From Anodontia alba (Eukaryota; Mollusca; Bivalvia; Lucinida; Lucinidae): 64,000 nt of DNA. The notes below the pieces were generated by a model. It saw nothing but the letters and a program-made list of their open reading frames with translations, had not been told where the DNA came from and ran no database searches. Each line of letters starts with the position of its first letter. The stretch's first letter is position 1. Location of the stretch: the NCBI GenBank assembly GCA_964016985.1, contig OZ024827.1:82163835-82227834 (forward strand), read 5' to 3'. A program made the position numbers and the translations under genes. Shown one piece after another: positions 33,874 through 43,701 of the stretch.

Positions 33874-33874
33874 T

Positions 33875-34512
33875 CGTTGATGGCTATGCTTCACTCTTTA
33901 ATTGCACGACGTCGGTTCGGGCCTCAGACTCAATGACGGCCTCTTCGTTAAACTTTAACCAGTGGGTTGGGACTTGACGATATGTCTTTGGCTTGGTCCG
34001 CCGTGGTTCAACTATTGGTTTTCATTTACTCGGGCATACAGCAGAATTAGCCATGAGTATTCGTCTTTGTTTATTATAGTGATTAATTTGATTTTTATGT
34101 TTTCGCTTTGATGCATTGACTACGTTGGGAGCTTTTAAGAGTAGCATCGGGACCCAGGGTGAAGTTAGCTAGCTGTAAGTGTGCTTTAGACCCCCCGGTG
34201 GTTTGCTCTGCCGGCCGTTCTGGGGCGGTGGTCCCGATGTTAGTCTTACTCTTTGTTGCTTTGTTGTTTATTCTACGAGGCGATTTGTTGTATGTCTTTC
34301 CGTGTGTCATTTTGTTCTTGTGTTTTTCAGTCCTTTTAGTATTGCGATTACCACGCTTGAGGAAGACAGAGCTAATCTTAGTGCTTGACGTACGTTTGTT
34401 CGGTTTGCACTTGTTTAGATTTGTCGGTTTCCTCTTCCTCTTGAGGTCTGGGAAGGGCTGCGGTTTGTGATTGTAGCACTCTCTGGACTTTTCTCTTACC
34501 TTTTTGGACACA
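33875..34512 (+). mobile_element. Family A copy A4, tail
   Basis: Starts abruptly at TTGATGGCTATGCTTCACTC (C-terminal ORF), then has the complete tail ending TGGACTTTTCTCTTACC at about 34510. It joins B3 head to head at 33874. The tail's plus-strand frame (34159-34470) and opposite-strand basic frame (34095-34511) are both open. Confidence 0.8.
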
Positions 34513-34534
34513 TAATCTGTTTTTTAATAAGCGT

Positions 34535-34620
34535 AACGATGCAGTGGTTATGTCTCCTGACTCTGAAGGGCTAGGCGCTGCCGTCGTAGTCGGTGTGGGT
34601 TCGAACCTCACGCAGCACAG
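34535..34620 (+). other. tRNA-like sequence (SINE head candidate)
   Basis: Contains GCAGTGGTTATGTCTCC (D-arm/A-box like) and GTGGGTTCGAACCTCAC, an excellent T-arm/B-box hairpin. The acceptor stem does not pair and the anticodon arm is irregular, so it is not a functional tRNA. It is followed by a TA repeat, as in many tRNA-derived SINEs or tRNA pseudogenes. Confidence 0.5.
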
Positions 34621-34629
34621 TTGTAGTAT

Positions 34630-34631
<2 letters not shown>

Positions 34632-34700
<69 letters not shown>
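34632..34700. repeat. (TA)n microsatellite
   Basis: About 34 TA units, following the tRNA-like sequence. Confidence 0.95.
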
Positions 34701-34702
<2 letters not shown>

Positions 34703-34854
34703 CGGTTCCATTGTTTTTTTTTGTTTTTTTTTTCAATAAAGACCATTTTCTCTGAAGAACAGACCTTTGTAATAAATATCATCAAAAAGTATGATGTTAA
34801 GTTTTCCTTTAACATTTACCATTTATAATTTTAGTCCACCTGGTCGCTGGCCAT

Positions 34855-35230
34855 GTTTAGGTTTCTTCAATATGTGTCCTATGCGATTTCAATAGAAAAG
34901 TGATATTAGGAATTGTTATCTAAGAAAATATGGTTTCTTTGGTGATTTCAATTGCTTTATGACAATTTTGTGAAATGTCGGAAAAAATGAACAAGTGGAA
35001 CGTTTTTTAAACCCATTTTAAGTTTACCTACCCTCTCGATTTCTGCATAATTTGCAGCCATTGTTAGTATGGGTAGAAAAAATTATTTTAACTAAAATAA
35101 AACGTTTTGTGTATAGATAGTTATGACAAATAGTATATATCACAACAATGCAAATTTACTTCCTTTCTGTTTAGCGCCAGGCAAAAACCAACTTTCTGAA
35201 ATATGTTAAAAAGAGACTAAACAAAAGTAC
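34855..35230 (+). repeat. Dispersed repeat R, copy 2
   Basis: Lacks the P2 insertion and therefore shows the undisturbed target (GCAAATTTACTTCC at ~35150). Confidence 0.6.
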
Positions 35231-35835
35231 TGAACAATATTCGCCATATTTGGCATTCCGTAAACATTTTTAGACAAATAAAATGTTTTTATTTTCTAAG
35301 TTGTAAGCATAATAAATAGTAAGAGCTGAAGCTGTTAAGGTTTTAGGATTATTCATAGACCTAGATAAAAATGATGGCAAAATACATAGTCGCCGGTAAA
35401 AACTAATGTGTTAGGGCTTATTGGAAATGATCGGTAAAACATTCCTTCTTAAAAGTAATGACTACATATGATAGGCAACACACGAAAAAAGGTCCTTTTA
35501 CAACATAGATCCAGATCAGCATGCACAACTATGCAGTGTGATCTGAGTATTCTCGGTTTTTCTACAATTTATCAGTGATTCTGTAAGCGGACAATGAAGG
35601 CCCTGATCGAGGCCTGCATTGTTTGCAAAATGCATAAGGACCCTTTTTTGCGCGTTGTGAATCAATATTATGGTTTTGCTGAGAAATACTGCACTTGTCC
35701 ACCTAGCATTCTACTTTAAAAAAAATCTATATTTGACAGTTACTGGCCCGAGAGGATTAGAAATGCTCACAAAAATATAAGTGACGGTACCGAGAAAATG
35801 CAACAATCACGAAACAAGGACGCCGAAAGAGAGAA
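35231..35835. other. Mostly unrecognised; short repeat pieces
   Basis: Holds a P8/P9-like piece near 35500-35625 (GATCAGCATGCACAACTATG, GCAGTGTGATCTGAG) and a P2 end-like piece near 35698-35745 (CACCTAGCATTCTAC). Otherwise nothing was recognised. Confidence 0.4.
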
Positions 35836-35837
35836 TT

Positions 35838-35895
35838 CCTAGTAAGTATTCTTTATAAATCTATAGCGAGCCGGATTTATAAAGAATGCTAGGTT
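35838..35895. mobile_element. P2-like short palindrome
   Basis: CTAGTAAGTATTCTTTATAA faces TTTATAAAGAATGCTAGG around a short centre. Same end motif as P2 with a reduced arm. Confidence 0.6.
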
Positions 35896-35935
35896 TGAAA
35901 GATGAGTAACAAATAAGAACTAGACACACGCCTCA

Positions 35936-36450
35936 TATAAAGAAAGGTAAGAGAAAAGTCCAGGGTGTGCCAGAATCACAAGCCGCAGCCCTTCCCAGAC
36001 ACCAAGACGAAAGATAACAGACAAAACCAAACAAAGCCCAAATCGAACAAACGTTCCACAGACGCACAAAGAATGAAGAACTACAACAAAAAAGACTTGC
36101 CTTAGAAAGGTCAGTAAGAGAAGTATTGGGGCGGGAGTGGAGGTGTGGGGGCGCGGCAGTTTTAATCGCACGAAACATCACTCTCAATCCTGATACAGCT
36201 CCAACTTAAAAATATATGTTCGGTCCGCGTGGAGGTCTTCTACCCCGTCTGTGAAACATCACCGTGCAACAATTGTAATCAAAAACACTGTTGTAAAACA
36301 AAGCAAAGGGCTCAATGACGATCTCAAGCTAGAACAGAAGACAGCCTACAACAATACCACGATGAACCCAACCACAGACATTGATAATCAGGCACTGACC
36401 ATCTGAAACAGATTGAAGAGGAAGCCGGCCGTCATTTAATCTGAGGATAA
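35936..36450 (-). mobile_element. Diverged retroelement tail
   Basis: Reverse tail starting AAAGGTAAGAGAAAAGTCCA. It keeps GCCGCAGCCCTTCCCAGAC, then CTTAGAAAGGTCAG and, near 36430, GGCCGTCATTTAATCTGAGG (the end of the ORF). Between these it resembles the family B tail more than family A, so it is an intermediate lineage. Confidence 0.65.
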
Positions 36451-36589
36451 ATGATCAACAACATTAGTTGGTCATCAATAAAAAAAGATATTAACAAACA
36501 GATCCATTAAGACACAAACTAAAAATCTTCCAATGCTTTCTTTGTCCATGAAACTATAGAATGAGATGCTATGTGAATCGGCTGTATAG
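36451..36589. other. No recognised feature
   Basis: Short AT-rich spacer. Confidence 0.4.
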
Positions 36590-37045
36590 CTTACGGTTTA
36601 CAGTAATTATTGCATAAAACGCAGTGTCGCGCGTTATTAACAGCCGAGCATTAACCGGCGAAAAACCGTGAATAACAAGGCAATTCACGCGCTGTTAATG
36701 CGCGCCTACGCAGCTTTCAATATGCTCGTACCGGGGCCACTGAATTGCTGCCATCACGAGATGTGTACTGCCCTGTCTCAGAACGAGCATAATCCATGGA
36801 AATAGCATTCGCGCGACATCGGTGAAAAGGCGAAACAAAATAGTGCAAGAAATAACGCGAAATATAGCAAATGTTTTCAGTTTGTATGCAATAATAGCGA
36901 TCGAACATGATTTTTCAATGCATTAACATTCGCCGGATCCCTTGGGAGGTGTTGAAAACCGCGGCCTTCGGCCTCGGTTTTCCACACCTCCCACGGGACC
37001 TGGCGAGTGTTAATACATGAAAAACCATGTTAGATCCCTATATTC
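36590..37045 (-). mobile_element. P7 element, complete
   Basis: Reverse orientation of the copy at 24584. Inverted short arms come first (GTTATTAACAGCCG / GTTAATGCGCGCC), then CATCACGAGATGTGTACTGC and the terminal hairpin GTGTTGAAAACCGCGGCC / GGCCTCGGTTTTCCACACC. It ends GAAAAACCATGTTAGATCCC. Confidence 0.75.
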
Positions 37046-37069
37046 AAAGATTTAAGTGAAGCTATCCAG

Positions 37070-37275
37070 AAACTGTCAAAATCAAGAAGCACGGTCTACC
37101 CAAGGCACCAAAAGAAGAAGATGAGACGAGGAACAAGTAAAAAAAAAAAAAAAAAAAAAAAAACCGAAACAGACCAGACGTCACATATGAAACCACTGAT
37201 GAACTGACAAAGAAGAACTGCAACACTGCAACACTGCAACACAGGGAATGCCTCGGAACGGTCAACAGAAAATTA
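37070..37275 (-). mobile_element. Diverged retroelement tail
   Basis: Reverse text containing AGGCACCAAAAGAAGAAGAT, ACGAGGAACAAG, a 24-A run (37140-37163) and CCTCGGAACGGTCAACAG, which corresponds to CCTTAGAACGGTCGGTAGAG in family A. A mirror-image piece (GTTCCTCGCCTCTTCTTC) occurs at 37555-37575. Confidence 0.5.
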
Positions 37276-37802
37276 AAGCCTTATTCAGAAGCATCCGTTT
37301 TGTATGAAGTGCCAAGCCATATTTTCTCGAAAAAAAAAAAGAAGAATAGAATGTCGTCTGCTGCTGCTGTAACTTGGCCTTCCCATATTCGGACCGAACA
37401 TATGGTTGTAATATGGCGCTGCATCAGAATTAAAGGTGATGCTTTTCACGAGTTTAAACCTTACAGTACGCACTATTCCAAAGTTTCTCTAAAGTTGTTC
37501 ATCTTTGTTTGTGCATCGGTGGTTTTACATGTGGTGTTTGTTTTGACATTGTTTTTGTTCCTCGCCTCTTCTTCTTTTGGTGTCTTCATTTATATTTGTT
37601 ATTGGTAATTTCCAGTCTAAATAATAAACACAGCATTACTACTGTGACAGTAATTTTATTTATTGGTCTGTATGGCACCTCGTGGATATTCCCATATGTC
37701 TGCCCGAAAGCAGGTTATGTAATCCTATGATCTGGTAACATCCACTCGACGTGGATACAGATCATGTTACTGTATTTATAATGTGACCCATTTATCATTT
37801 CA
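37276..37802. other. Possible inverted tail piece, otherwise unrecognised
   Basis: 37500-37600 on the plus strand is the rough inverse of 37097-37140. The rest has no recognised content. Confidence 0.3.
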
Positions 37803-37925
37803 GAATGTCGCATTAATGTCAATGCAATGTCGACATTCTATTAACGTCATGACGTTGCATCGACAATATTGCGACGCTATTTAAACGTCATGACATTGCA
37901 TCGATGTTAATGCGACGTTGTATAA
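37803..37925. repeat. P3 palindromic element
   Basis: Composed of CATGACGTTGCATCGAC / GTCGATGCAACGTCATG type blocks. Its right end reaches to within about 8 bp of the splice donor of the exon at 37933, so the intron's first bases are repeat-derived. Confidence 0.7.
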
Positions 37926-37932
37926 AGCTTAC

Positions 37933-38263
37933 CAGTAGAATGAACTAGAGCTCTGAAACCATAACCAAGTCGGTCAGCTTCTTGTGGGACGTTTGAGTGG
38001 AACATAATATAAACTTTCTCGGCGTCTGTCCTAAAAACAGGGTTCTCACTGTTATATGAGCTATCGACAATTTCGATGCCTTGATAAAAATTTTTCAGTT
38101 GGAAATCCAGTTTGAAGTAAGTAAGATAGGAGAGCATAGGTACTGTTCTAGGAGCGTCATAATGTACTATGTCTTTATAAAAATCTGAGTTAAAGATATA
38201 CAGTCGGTCGGCATGGTCACTAAATCTTTGATGCTGCTCTTCAAACACTGTCTCTGACTCTTC
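37933..38263 (-). CDS. CUB-like domain, second exon
   Basis: 331 nt, phase 0 at the 5' end and phase 1 at the 3' end. The acceptor is TCATTTCAG above 38263 and the donor is ACTG/GTAAGC at 37933. The translation begins EESETVFEEQHQRF, continues with DRLYIFNSDFY near residue 22, YFKLDFQLKNFYQGIEIVDS near 50, KVYIMFHSNV near 85, and closes GYGFRALVHS near 100. The VYIxFHSN and GYGFRA motifs are the typical last strands of a CUB fold. It joins the exon at 39384-39595 in frame. Confidence 0.8.
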
Positions 38264-38819
38264 CTGAAATGAGAGAAAATACGTGTTTGTTCGGTTGTTT
38301 ATCACTCCTGTAATAACATACACCATAACAGATATTGGTCCTTCGATATGTATAATTTAAAAATATTTGTAAGAATTAGTCTTGGCTAGACAGTGATATT
38401 TATACTTGCTTTATTTAGGTATCACCATGCTTTTTCCGACAAAAGAAACAGATACCGATACACTTAAGGTCATAGTATGTGATATAAATCTATACAGAAT
38501 AAAAGTAAATTGATATTATGCAGAAGTCGCAACGCCAGGGCTCGGTGAGATTACGATTTCATTCAAACTTATAATGATAAATAAGTACCCCAGGATCGGT
38601 CAAATGTAATAGATTCCAGAATCCAAAAGCGTAACATTGAAGATATAACAGCACATTTTGGTGATCAGCGTTAACAGTTAACTGATTTGTTTTTCAACCA
38701 AAATTAGGATTTGGAATGGCAGATAAAGTAAAACATCCACTAAAATGTATCGATTAAGTATGTTCATAGACATCAGTCTGTTTATAAATGGATCAGGCAA
38801 AGAAGCGTACAACAATTGC
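38264..38819. other. Intron, no recognised repeat
   Basis: Part of the intron between the two CUB-like exons. Confidence 0.4.
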
Positions 38820-39165
38820 ATTTTGTGTCTTTTGATCGTTTATAGTTTATTTTGTCGAGACATAAGCACAACTTTCTGCCACGAGCCGTACGGTGTCCTA
38901 AAGGACCTCAAAATCTTCATAAAAGCGTACGGCTCCCGTACGGTACGCTTATCTTTCATGTTTTTTTTTCTGTTCATTGTCTTATTGTTATGTTTAGTGG
39001 ATTCTGTATAGCATTGTTATCACTTGGGGAAGATGTAGCTGATATTTCTTTGCTTTTTCTTAGGTCTATGGTTTGTGTACTGTCTACCATGGTTTGTTTT
39101 GTATTCCTCTTTGTGTCACTGATAGGCTATGATCTGTGATTGTGGCTCTTCCTGGATAAATAAGA
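38820..39165 (+). mobile_element. Diverged retroelement tail (family C)
   Basis: Shares with family A the order GTTTATAGTTTATTTTGTCGA-like text, TAGCATTGTTATCACTTGG, GGGGAAGATGTAGCTG, TTCCTCTTTGTGTCAC and GATCTGTGATTGTGGC. It also carries CTGTCTACCATGGTTTG, the motif that is amplified in the 54830-56815 array. It lies in the CUB intron, opposite to the gene. Confidence 0.6.
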
Positions 39166-39383
39166 GGCAATTCTAATGAGTACACACAACTTACAATTTC
39201 ATAATAAAATAAGAAATTTTCCCTCAATATTTGTTTTCATGAACTATCGAAAACAAATCCGTAGGGACTCAAAAATGAGTGCCTTCCTTTCTACTTCGAA
39301 TAAGCCATGGTAAACGAGCCATCGGTGTTCGAGCCATTGAAATTCGACTGTATAATGAAATGGTATATCAAAAGAATACTTAC

Positions 39384-39595
39384 TGGGTACGTGTTGAGAG
39401 ATATGTTAAGGAAGAGTATGTTGACATATTTCCCTTGTCCGAAAAATATCTCCCAGAGCAAAACAGATCCACGTGCGTAATGAAAAGGAAAGTCAGGATT
39501 TGTTAAGTAACACTGTTCGTTTATCTGTATTTTGGCATTATCCATCTCTTCTTCGGACATCAACAACACAGAAGATGTGTGTGTCTGATGCTCCT
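39384..39595 (-). CDS. CUB-like domain, first exon
   Basis: 212 nt, phase 1 start (acceptor ACATATTCAAG, a weaker consensus) and phase 0 end (donor CCCA/GTAAGT). The translation has EHQTHTSSVLLMSEEEMD, then NEQCYLTNPDFPFHYARG near residue 30 and VNILFLNISLNTYP at the end. The cysteine followed by TNPDFPxxY and the hydrophobic alternation fit the first strands of a CUB domain. The acceptor choice rests on phase, and an alternative start nearer the cysteine is possible. Confidence 0.7.
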
Positions 39596-39667
39596 CTTGA
39601 ATATGTAAGAAGGATCCATTGTTAGCATGTTGACATGTGAAAAAAAAGAAAAAAATACCTCTTTAAA

Positions 39668-39919
39668 CATCACGAAAACATTCCTATATAATTCTGACCC
39701 CCTTAAACCCCACTTTTATATAGTAAAACTGGGGTTTACAGGGGTATACATTATTTTTCATATTTTTGTTCAAAAACATAGATTGTGGTTACTCGTTAGA
39801 ACCGCCTCGCCGAGGCGGTTCTAACGAATACCCACGATCTATGTTTTGAACAAAAATATGAAAAATATCAGTATTTTTCATCGGAAAATTTTCATTTGAA
39901 TAGGCATGTTTTCGAAATC
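39668..39919 (+). mobile_element. H element (hairpin MITE)
   Basis: A complete element except for a short deletion near the right end. The hairpin core TTAGAACCGCCTCGCCGAGG is perfect, centred near 39810. It begins 73 bp upstream of the CUB exon acceptor. Confidence 0.85.
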
Positions 39920-40224
39920 AGACTATGAAATGAGACTATGTGAATTTGCAGGCTAGAAGTGCGATATAGATTAAGCAATATTTTAGTTGTTTGGACGGGC
40001 AATAGAAAATATATACTAATTATCAGCAGCACTTTTATATACAAAGGATTGAAAGAAACTCAAATAACTTACTTAAATCTGTAACACAAATTAAACACAA
40101 ATTAAATTATTGCTTGTTTTTAAAAGAAGCATACACATTACAATTTACGATCATGTCAAAACATTTCATAAGCTTTAAGTGATTGTTGCGTTTCCTAGGT
40201 ATATTTACTTATAGTTTAACTCAC

Positions 40225-40430
40225 GCCAACCCCTCCCTTAATTCTGGTGGAGCTCAATATTACAAATATATAGTCAGTCCGCACAGGGTCTTCTGTCTAA
40301 TTTGTGAATTATTACAGTGATACAGTGAAACACATATAATCAAGATCGCTGTATGCAGATATCTGGTGACCGCCTTGATATCGATAGTCTTTATTTTAAA
40401 CGAATGACTTATAATAACTTTCCGATGAAA
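40225..40430 (-). mobile_element. Possible diverged tail piece
   Basis: Text such as CAAATATATAGTCAGTCCGC and GGGTCTTCTGTC parallels the family B tail (TATTTGTTCAGTCCGCATG region near 28431). It lies directly ahead of copy A12. Confidence 0.35.
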
Positions 40431-40431
40431 A

Positions 40432-41245
40432 AAAGGTAAGAAAAAAGTGCAGAGAGAGCCACAATTATAAATCGCAACCCTTCCCAGACATCAAGAGGAA
40501 GAGGAAACGGACAAAGCCAAACAAGCGCCAATCAAACAAACATATGAAAAGCACTAAGATTAGCTCTCTCTTCCCTAAGCGAGGTGATCGGAATGCTAAA
40601 AGGAAAAACACAAGAACAAAATAACACAAGGCAAGACATAAAACAAATAGCCTCGTAGAATAAACGACAAATCAACAAAGAGTAAGACTAACACCGCGGC
40701 CACCGCCTTATAATGGTCAGTAGAATACATTACGAAAATACGCCTATTCAAATATACCGAAAATTTTACCACAAAAAAAAAAAAAAAAAAATCAGATAAA
40801 AAATTCTGATATTTTTCCTATTTCTGCCCAAAACATAGATTGTGGATACTCGTTAGAACCGCCTCGGCGAGGCGGTTCTAACGAGTACCCACAATCTATG
40901 TTTTCGAGCAAAAATAAGGAAAATAATGTATACCCCTGTAAACCCCAGTTTTACTTTATAAAAGTGGGGTTTAAGGGGGTCAAAATTATATAGGCGTGTT
41001 TTCGTGATAAAACCACAGGGGTTAAAGCCCTTTTACGGCCAGCCAACGTCACACTGGGTCCCGATGCAACCCTTAATACAGAGATACATACATTCGCATA
41101 AAGTCTCCCAACTTAGTCAATGCATCAAAGCAAAACTTAAAAATCAATATTCATGACTATGATGATCAAATGCGAGTACTCATGGCTTACTCTACTGTGT
41201 GACAGAGTAAATGCAAACAAACAGATGAACCACGGCGGAATAAGC
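40432..41245 (-). mobile_element. Family A tail copy A12, split by an H element
   Basis: Reverse tail starting AAAGGTAAGAAAAAAGTGC, through the tail to 40729, then an H element, then the tail continues (AAACCACAGGGGTTAAAGCC) to about 41245. The ORF end is lost. Confidence 0.8.
40730..41008 (-). mobile_element. H element inserted in copy A12
   Basis: A full element with the perfect core CGCCTCGGCGAGGCG at about 40860-40872. The interrupted tail reads GTCAGTAGAATA on the left and ATAAACCACAGG on the right. Intact copies read GTCAGTAGAGTAAACCACAG (48341), which suggests a 3-bp ATA target duplication. An A run (40771-40790) is expanded in the left flank. Confidence 0.9.
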
Positions 41246-41249
41246 CAAA

Positions 41250-42845
41250 CACAAATCGTCAAACTACCATTTAATAAAGCTAATTTTACTGATACCAAAG
41301 TACCTTGGTTTGAGTTGAATTTATTTAGGCTAATCAATAGTATAATGTCTTCAAGAGTGTTGATTTTGATTGCTGCTTTTAATTTTTTATAGTGTTATTC
41401 CTCGGTTTTCTTCGTATGGCTTTAAACATTTTTTTAGTTCCCCTGATTCTTGAGATTGTAATGATTCTAAATTTTGTTATCAACCAGCGGGTCATATTGT
41501 CACTGGTAACTTGAAGATTATAACTGATTCACGAATCCGTGTAGTTATTTCAAAAGATTCCCAGCCCACATTGATTTCAATAAATGTCAGGAAACAATTG
41601 CCAGTGCTTTAAATGATTATTGTAGGCGTTGGTGTAAACGAGAGCATGTTGAGTCTAATTCTTTAAATAATTGGAAATTAAAGATTTTTAAGATCATTGA
41701 TGAACGTGTGTTATTTTACTCTAATAACCTTGATCTTCTCCTTCCTAAGCCTAAATTATCTTTTCGATATTAGAAACAAGGTATCCAAGAATTTCATAGG
41801 AAGTATGTTTAGGCGCCAGCTGATAAAGCTGCTAATAATATTGTTGTTGTGTGACGACTTTATCATATCAATACTCTAAAACAAGAACTTGGTAGTACCA
41901 AAACATATGAACGGATTTCTACTGACGAGAGATCTATTGTCAATATCCATTCTATCGATATTACTGCTAAGTTTGCAGGGAGTATTAAAGAAAAGCAAGA
42001 CAGACTTCCTACGTTATATTGGTTACCGAAACTTCATAAACGACCTTATAAAGCACGTTTCGTTGCTAATTCCAGTTTTTGTACGACTACTGATTTGTCC
42101 AAACTGCTAACTCCATGCCTTACTGCTGTTAAAAAACATTGGATTAGATACTATGATACTGTTTAAGAAAGGGACGGAATTAACTATTTTTTGGTCAATT
42201 AAAAATTCTAATGATGTTCTCAATAAATTTAAATCTAAAAACTTTCAGGATTCTAAATTGTCTAGGGTTGGGGCTTGACGATACATCTTTGGCTTGGCCC
42301 GCCGTGGTTCAACTATTGGTTTTCATTTACTCTGGCATACAGTAGAATTAGCCATGAGTACTCTTCTTTGTTTATTATAGTGATTAATTTGATTTTTTAT
42401 GTTTTCGCTTTGTTGCATTGACTGAGCTGGGAGCATTTATGCGAACCGAATTTTTATGTATTTATGTATTAAGAGTAGCATCGGGACCCAGGGTGAAGTT
42501 AGCTAGCTGTAAAAGTGCTTTAAATCCCCCCGGTGGTTTGCTCTACCGACCGTTCTAAGGCGGTGGTCCCGGTGTTAGTCTTACTCCTTGTTGCTTTGTG
42601 GTTTATTCTACGAGGCGATTTGTTGTATGTCTTTCCGTGTGTCATTTTGTTCTTGTGTTTTTCAGTCCTTTTAGTATTGCAATTACCTCGCTTGGGGAAG
42701 AGTGAGCTAATCTTAGTGCTTTTCGTACGTTTGTTCGGTTTGTGCTTGTTTAGATTTGTCGGTTTCCTCTTCCTCTTAGGGTCTGGGAAGGGCTGCGGTT
42801 TGTGATTGTAGCACTCCCTGGACTTTTCTCTTACTTTTTTTTTTA
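41250..42845 (+). mobile_element. Family A copy A6, internally deleted
   Basis: Carries more of the 5' region than A1 (GGTAACTTGAAGATTATAAC at 41508, codons for GNLKIITDS), the N-terminal ORF, and ORF text up to about 42258 (codons for NKFKSKNFQ). It then jumps directly to the end of the ORF and a full tail ending at ~42840. About 1.4 kb including the whole RT palm is deleted. Several stops are present. Confidence 0.8.
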
Positions 42846-43151
42846 CACATATCAATGCATTCCTCTTGCAATTCTTTTCTCATGTAAGTCATTTTGACAA
42901 TCGAAATAATGTATATACTCCTTTTACAAGTCTATTGGTACCATAAACTCCATATTTTTGTTTTAAGAAGTTAGCGCCGACACGCAGAATCGATTGATAA
43001 TACGAACAGTTACCTTAAAACACTTCTGCAGCAAGCTAAATGGGTGACATCGTGCACATATTTTGGAAAATGGTTGGTAAATCCAGTTTGAGAGAGGTTC
43101 GATTTGATCAAATTTCTGCATCTACTCTACCTGTTCGGAAAGACAAGTCTA
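42846..43151. other. No recognised feature
   Basis: Unique AT-rich sequence. Confidence 0.4.
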
Positions 43152-43222
43152 AGCAAACAGTGTACATCGAGATCAGACGCCAAAAAGGCGGATTGCGATC
43201 AGGGTCTATACTGTTTGTCACT
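43152..43222. repeat. P8 short palindrome
   Basis: CAAACAGTGTACATCGAGAT with GGATTGCGATCAGGGTCTAT and ACTGTTTG. Confidence 0.65.
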
Positions 43223-43422
43223 TATCCAGGAATTATACACACATTCATTGATAGTAAAATGAACTCGTTGAATACAAGTATAAGTAAAGCGTAAGAGATG
43301 TGAATCTTTAGGCTACAAACATTATCCTGAATTTATCAAGTTTAACAAAAAATATCTAATGCAAATTAAATATTGAATCAAAATGACCCCGAACCCACTC
43401 TGAATCCGCCCCTGAATATCAC

Positions 43423-43701
43423 CTGATGAGCACACTCGCATATATGCCACTTGAGTGTCATTGTCAACTGTATACACTTGATAGTCTCTGCTTGCCGATT
43501 CCGTGAAGTAGAAACACTGTTGTTTCTGTGAGTCAAACACAATCGCTGAACAAAACTCTGTCTCATTCATACAGTGCCTTCTGCAATTATCGGCCGTGAC
43601 TATAGGTTCATCTGAAGACTGTATCGGGAAAGAAACGAAAAGGCTCTTGACAGAATACCAGCTACTGACAGCTTTCCCTGCACACTGAAGGTTTACGGTT
43701 C
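43423..43701 (-). CDS. PAN/apple domain exon
   Basis: 279 nt, 93 codons with split ends, phase 1 to phase 1. The acceptor is TTTATTTTCTAG above 43701 and the donor is CATCAG/GTGATA below 43423. The translation has six cysteines: VNLQC near residue 6, then TADNCRRHC near 39, EFCSAIVFD near 49, QQQC-like KQQCFYF near 60 and the last in YMRVC near 90. The pattern CxxxC...C.A..F.......C.F is that of a PAN/apple module, which binds proteins or carbohydrates on extracellular molecules. It lies between the discoidin and CUB modules of the same gene. Confidence 0.8.

Noticed and set aside
38060..38140. Alternative reading of the CUB-like exon as part of a retroelement
   Set aside because: No similarity to any repeat in the window. 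The splice sites, the phase fit with 39384 and the closing GYGFRA motif favour a host exon.
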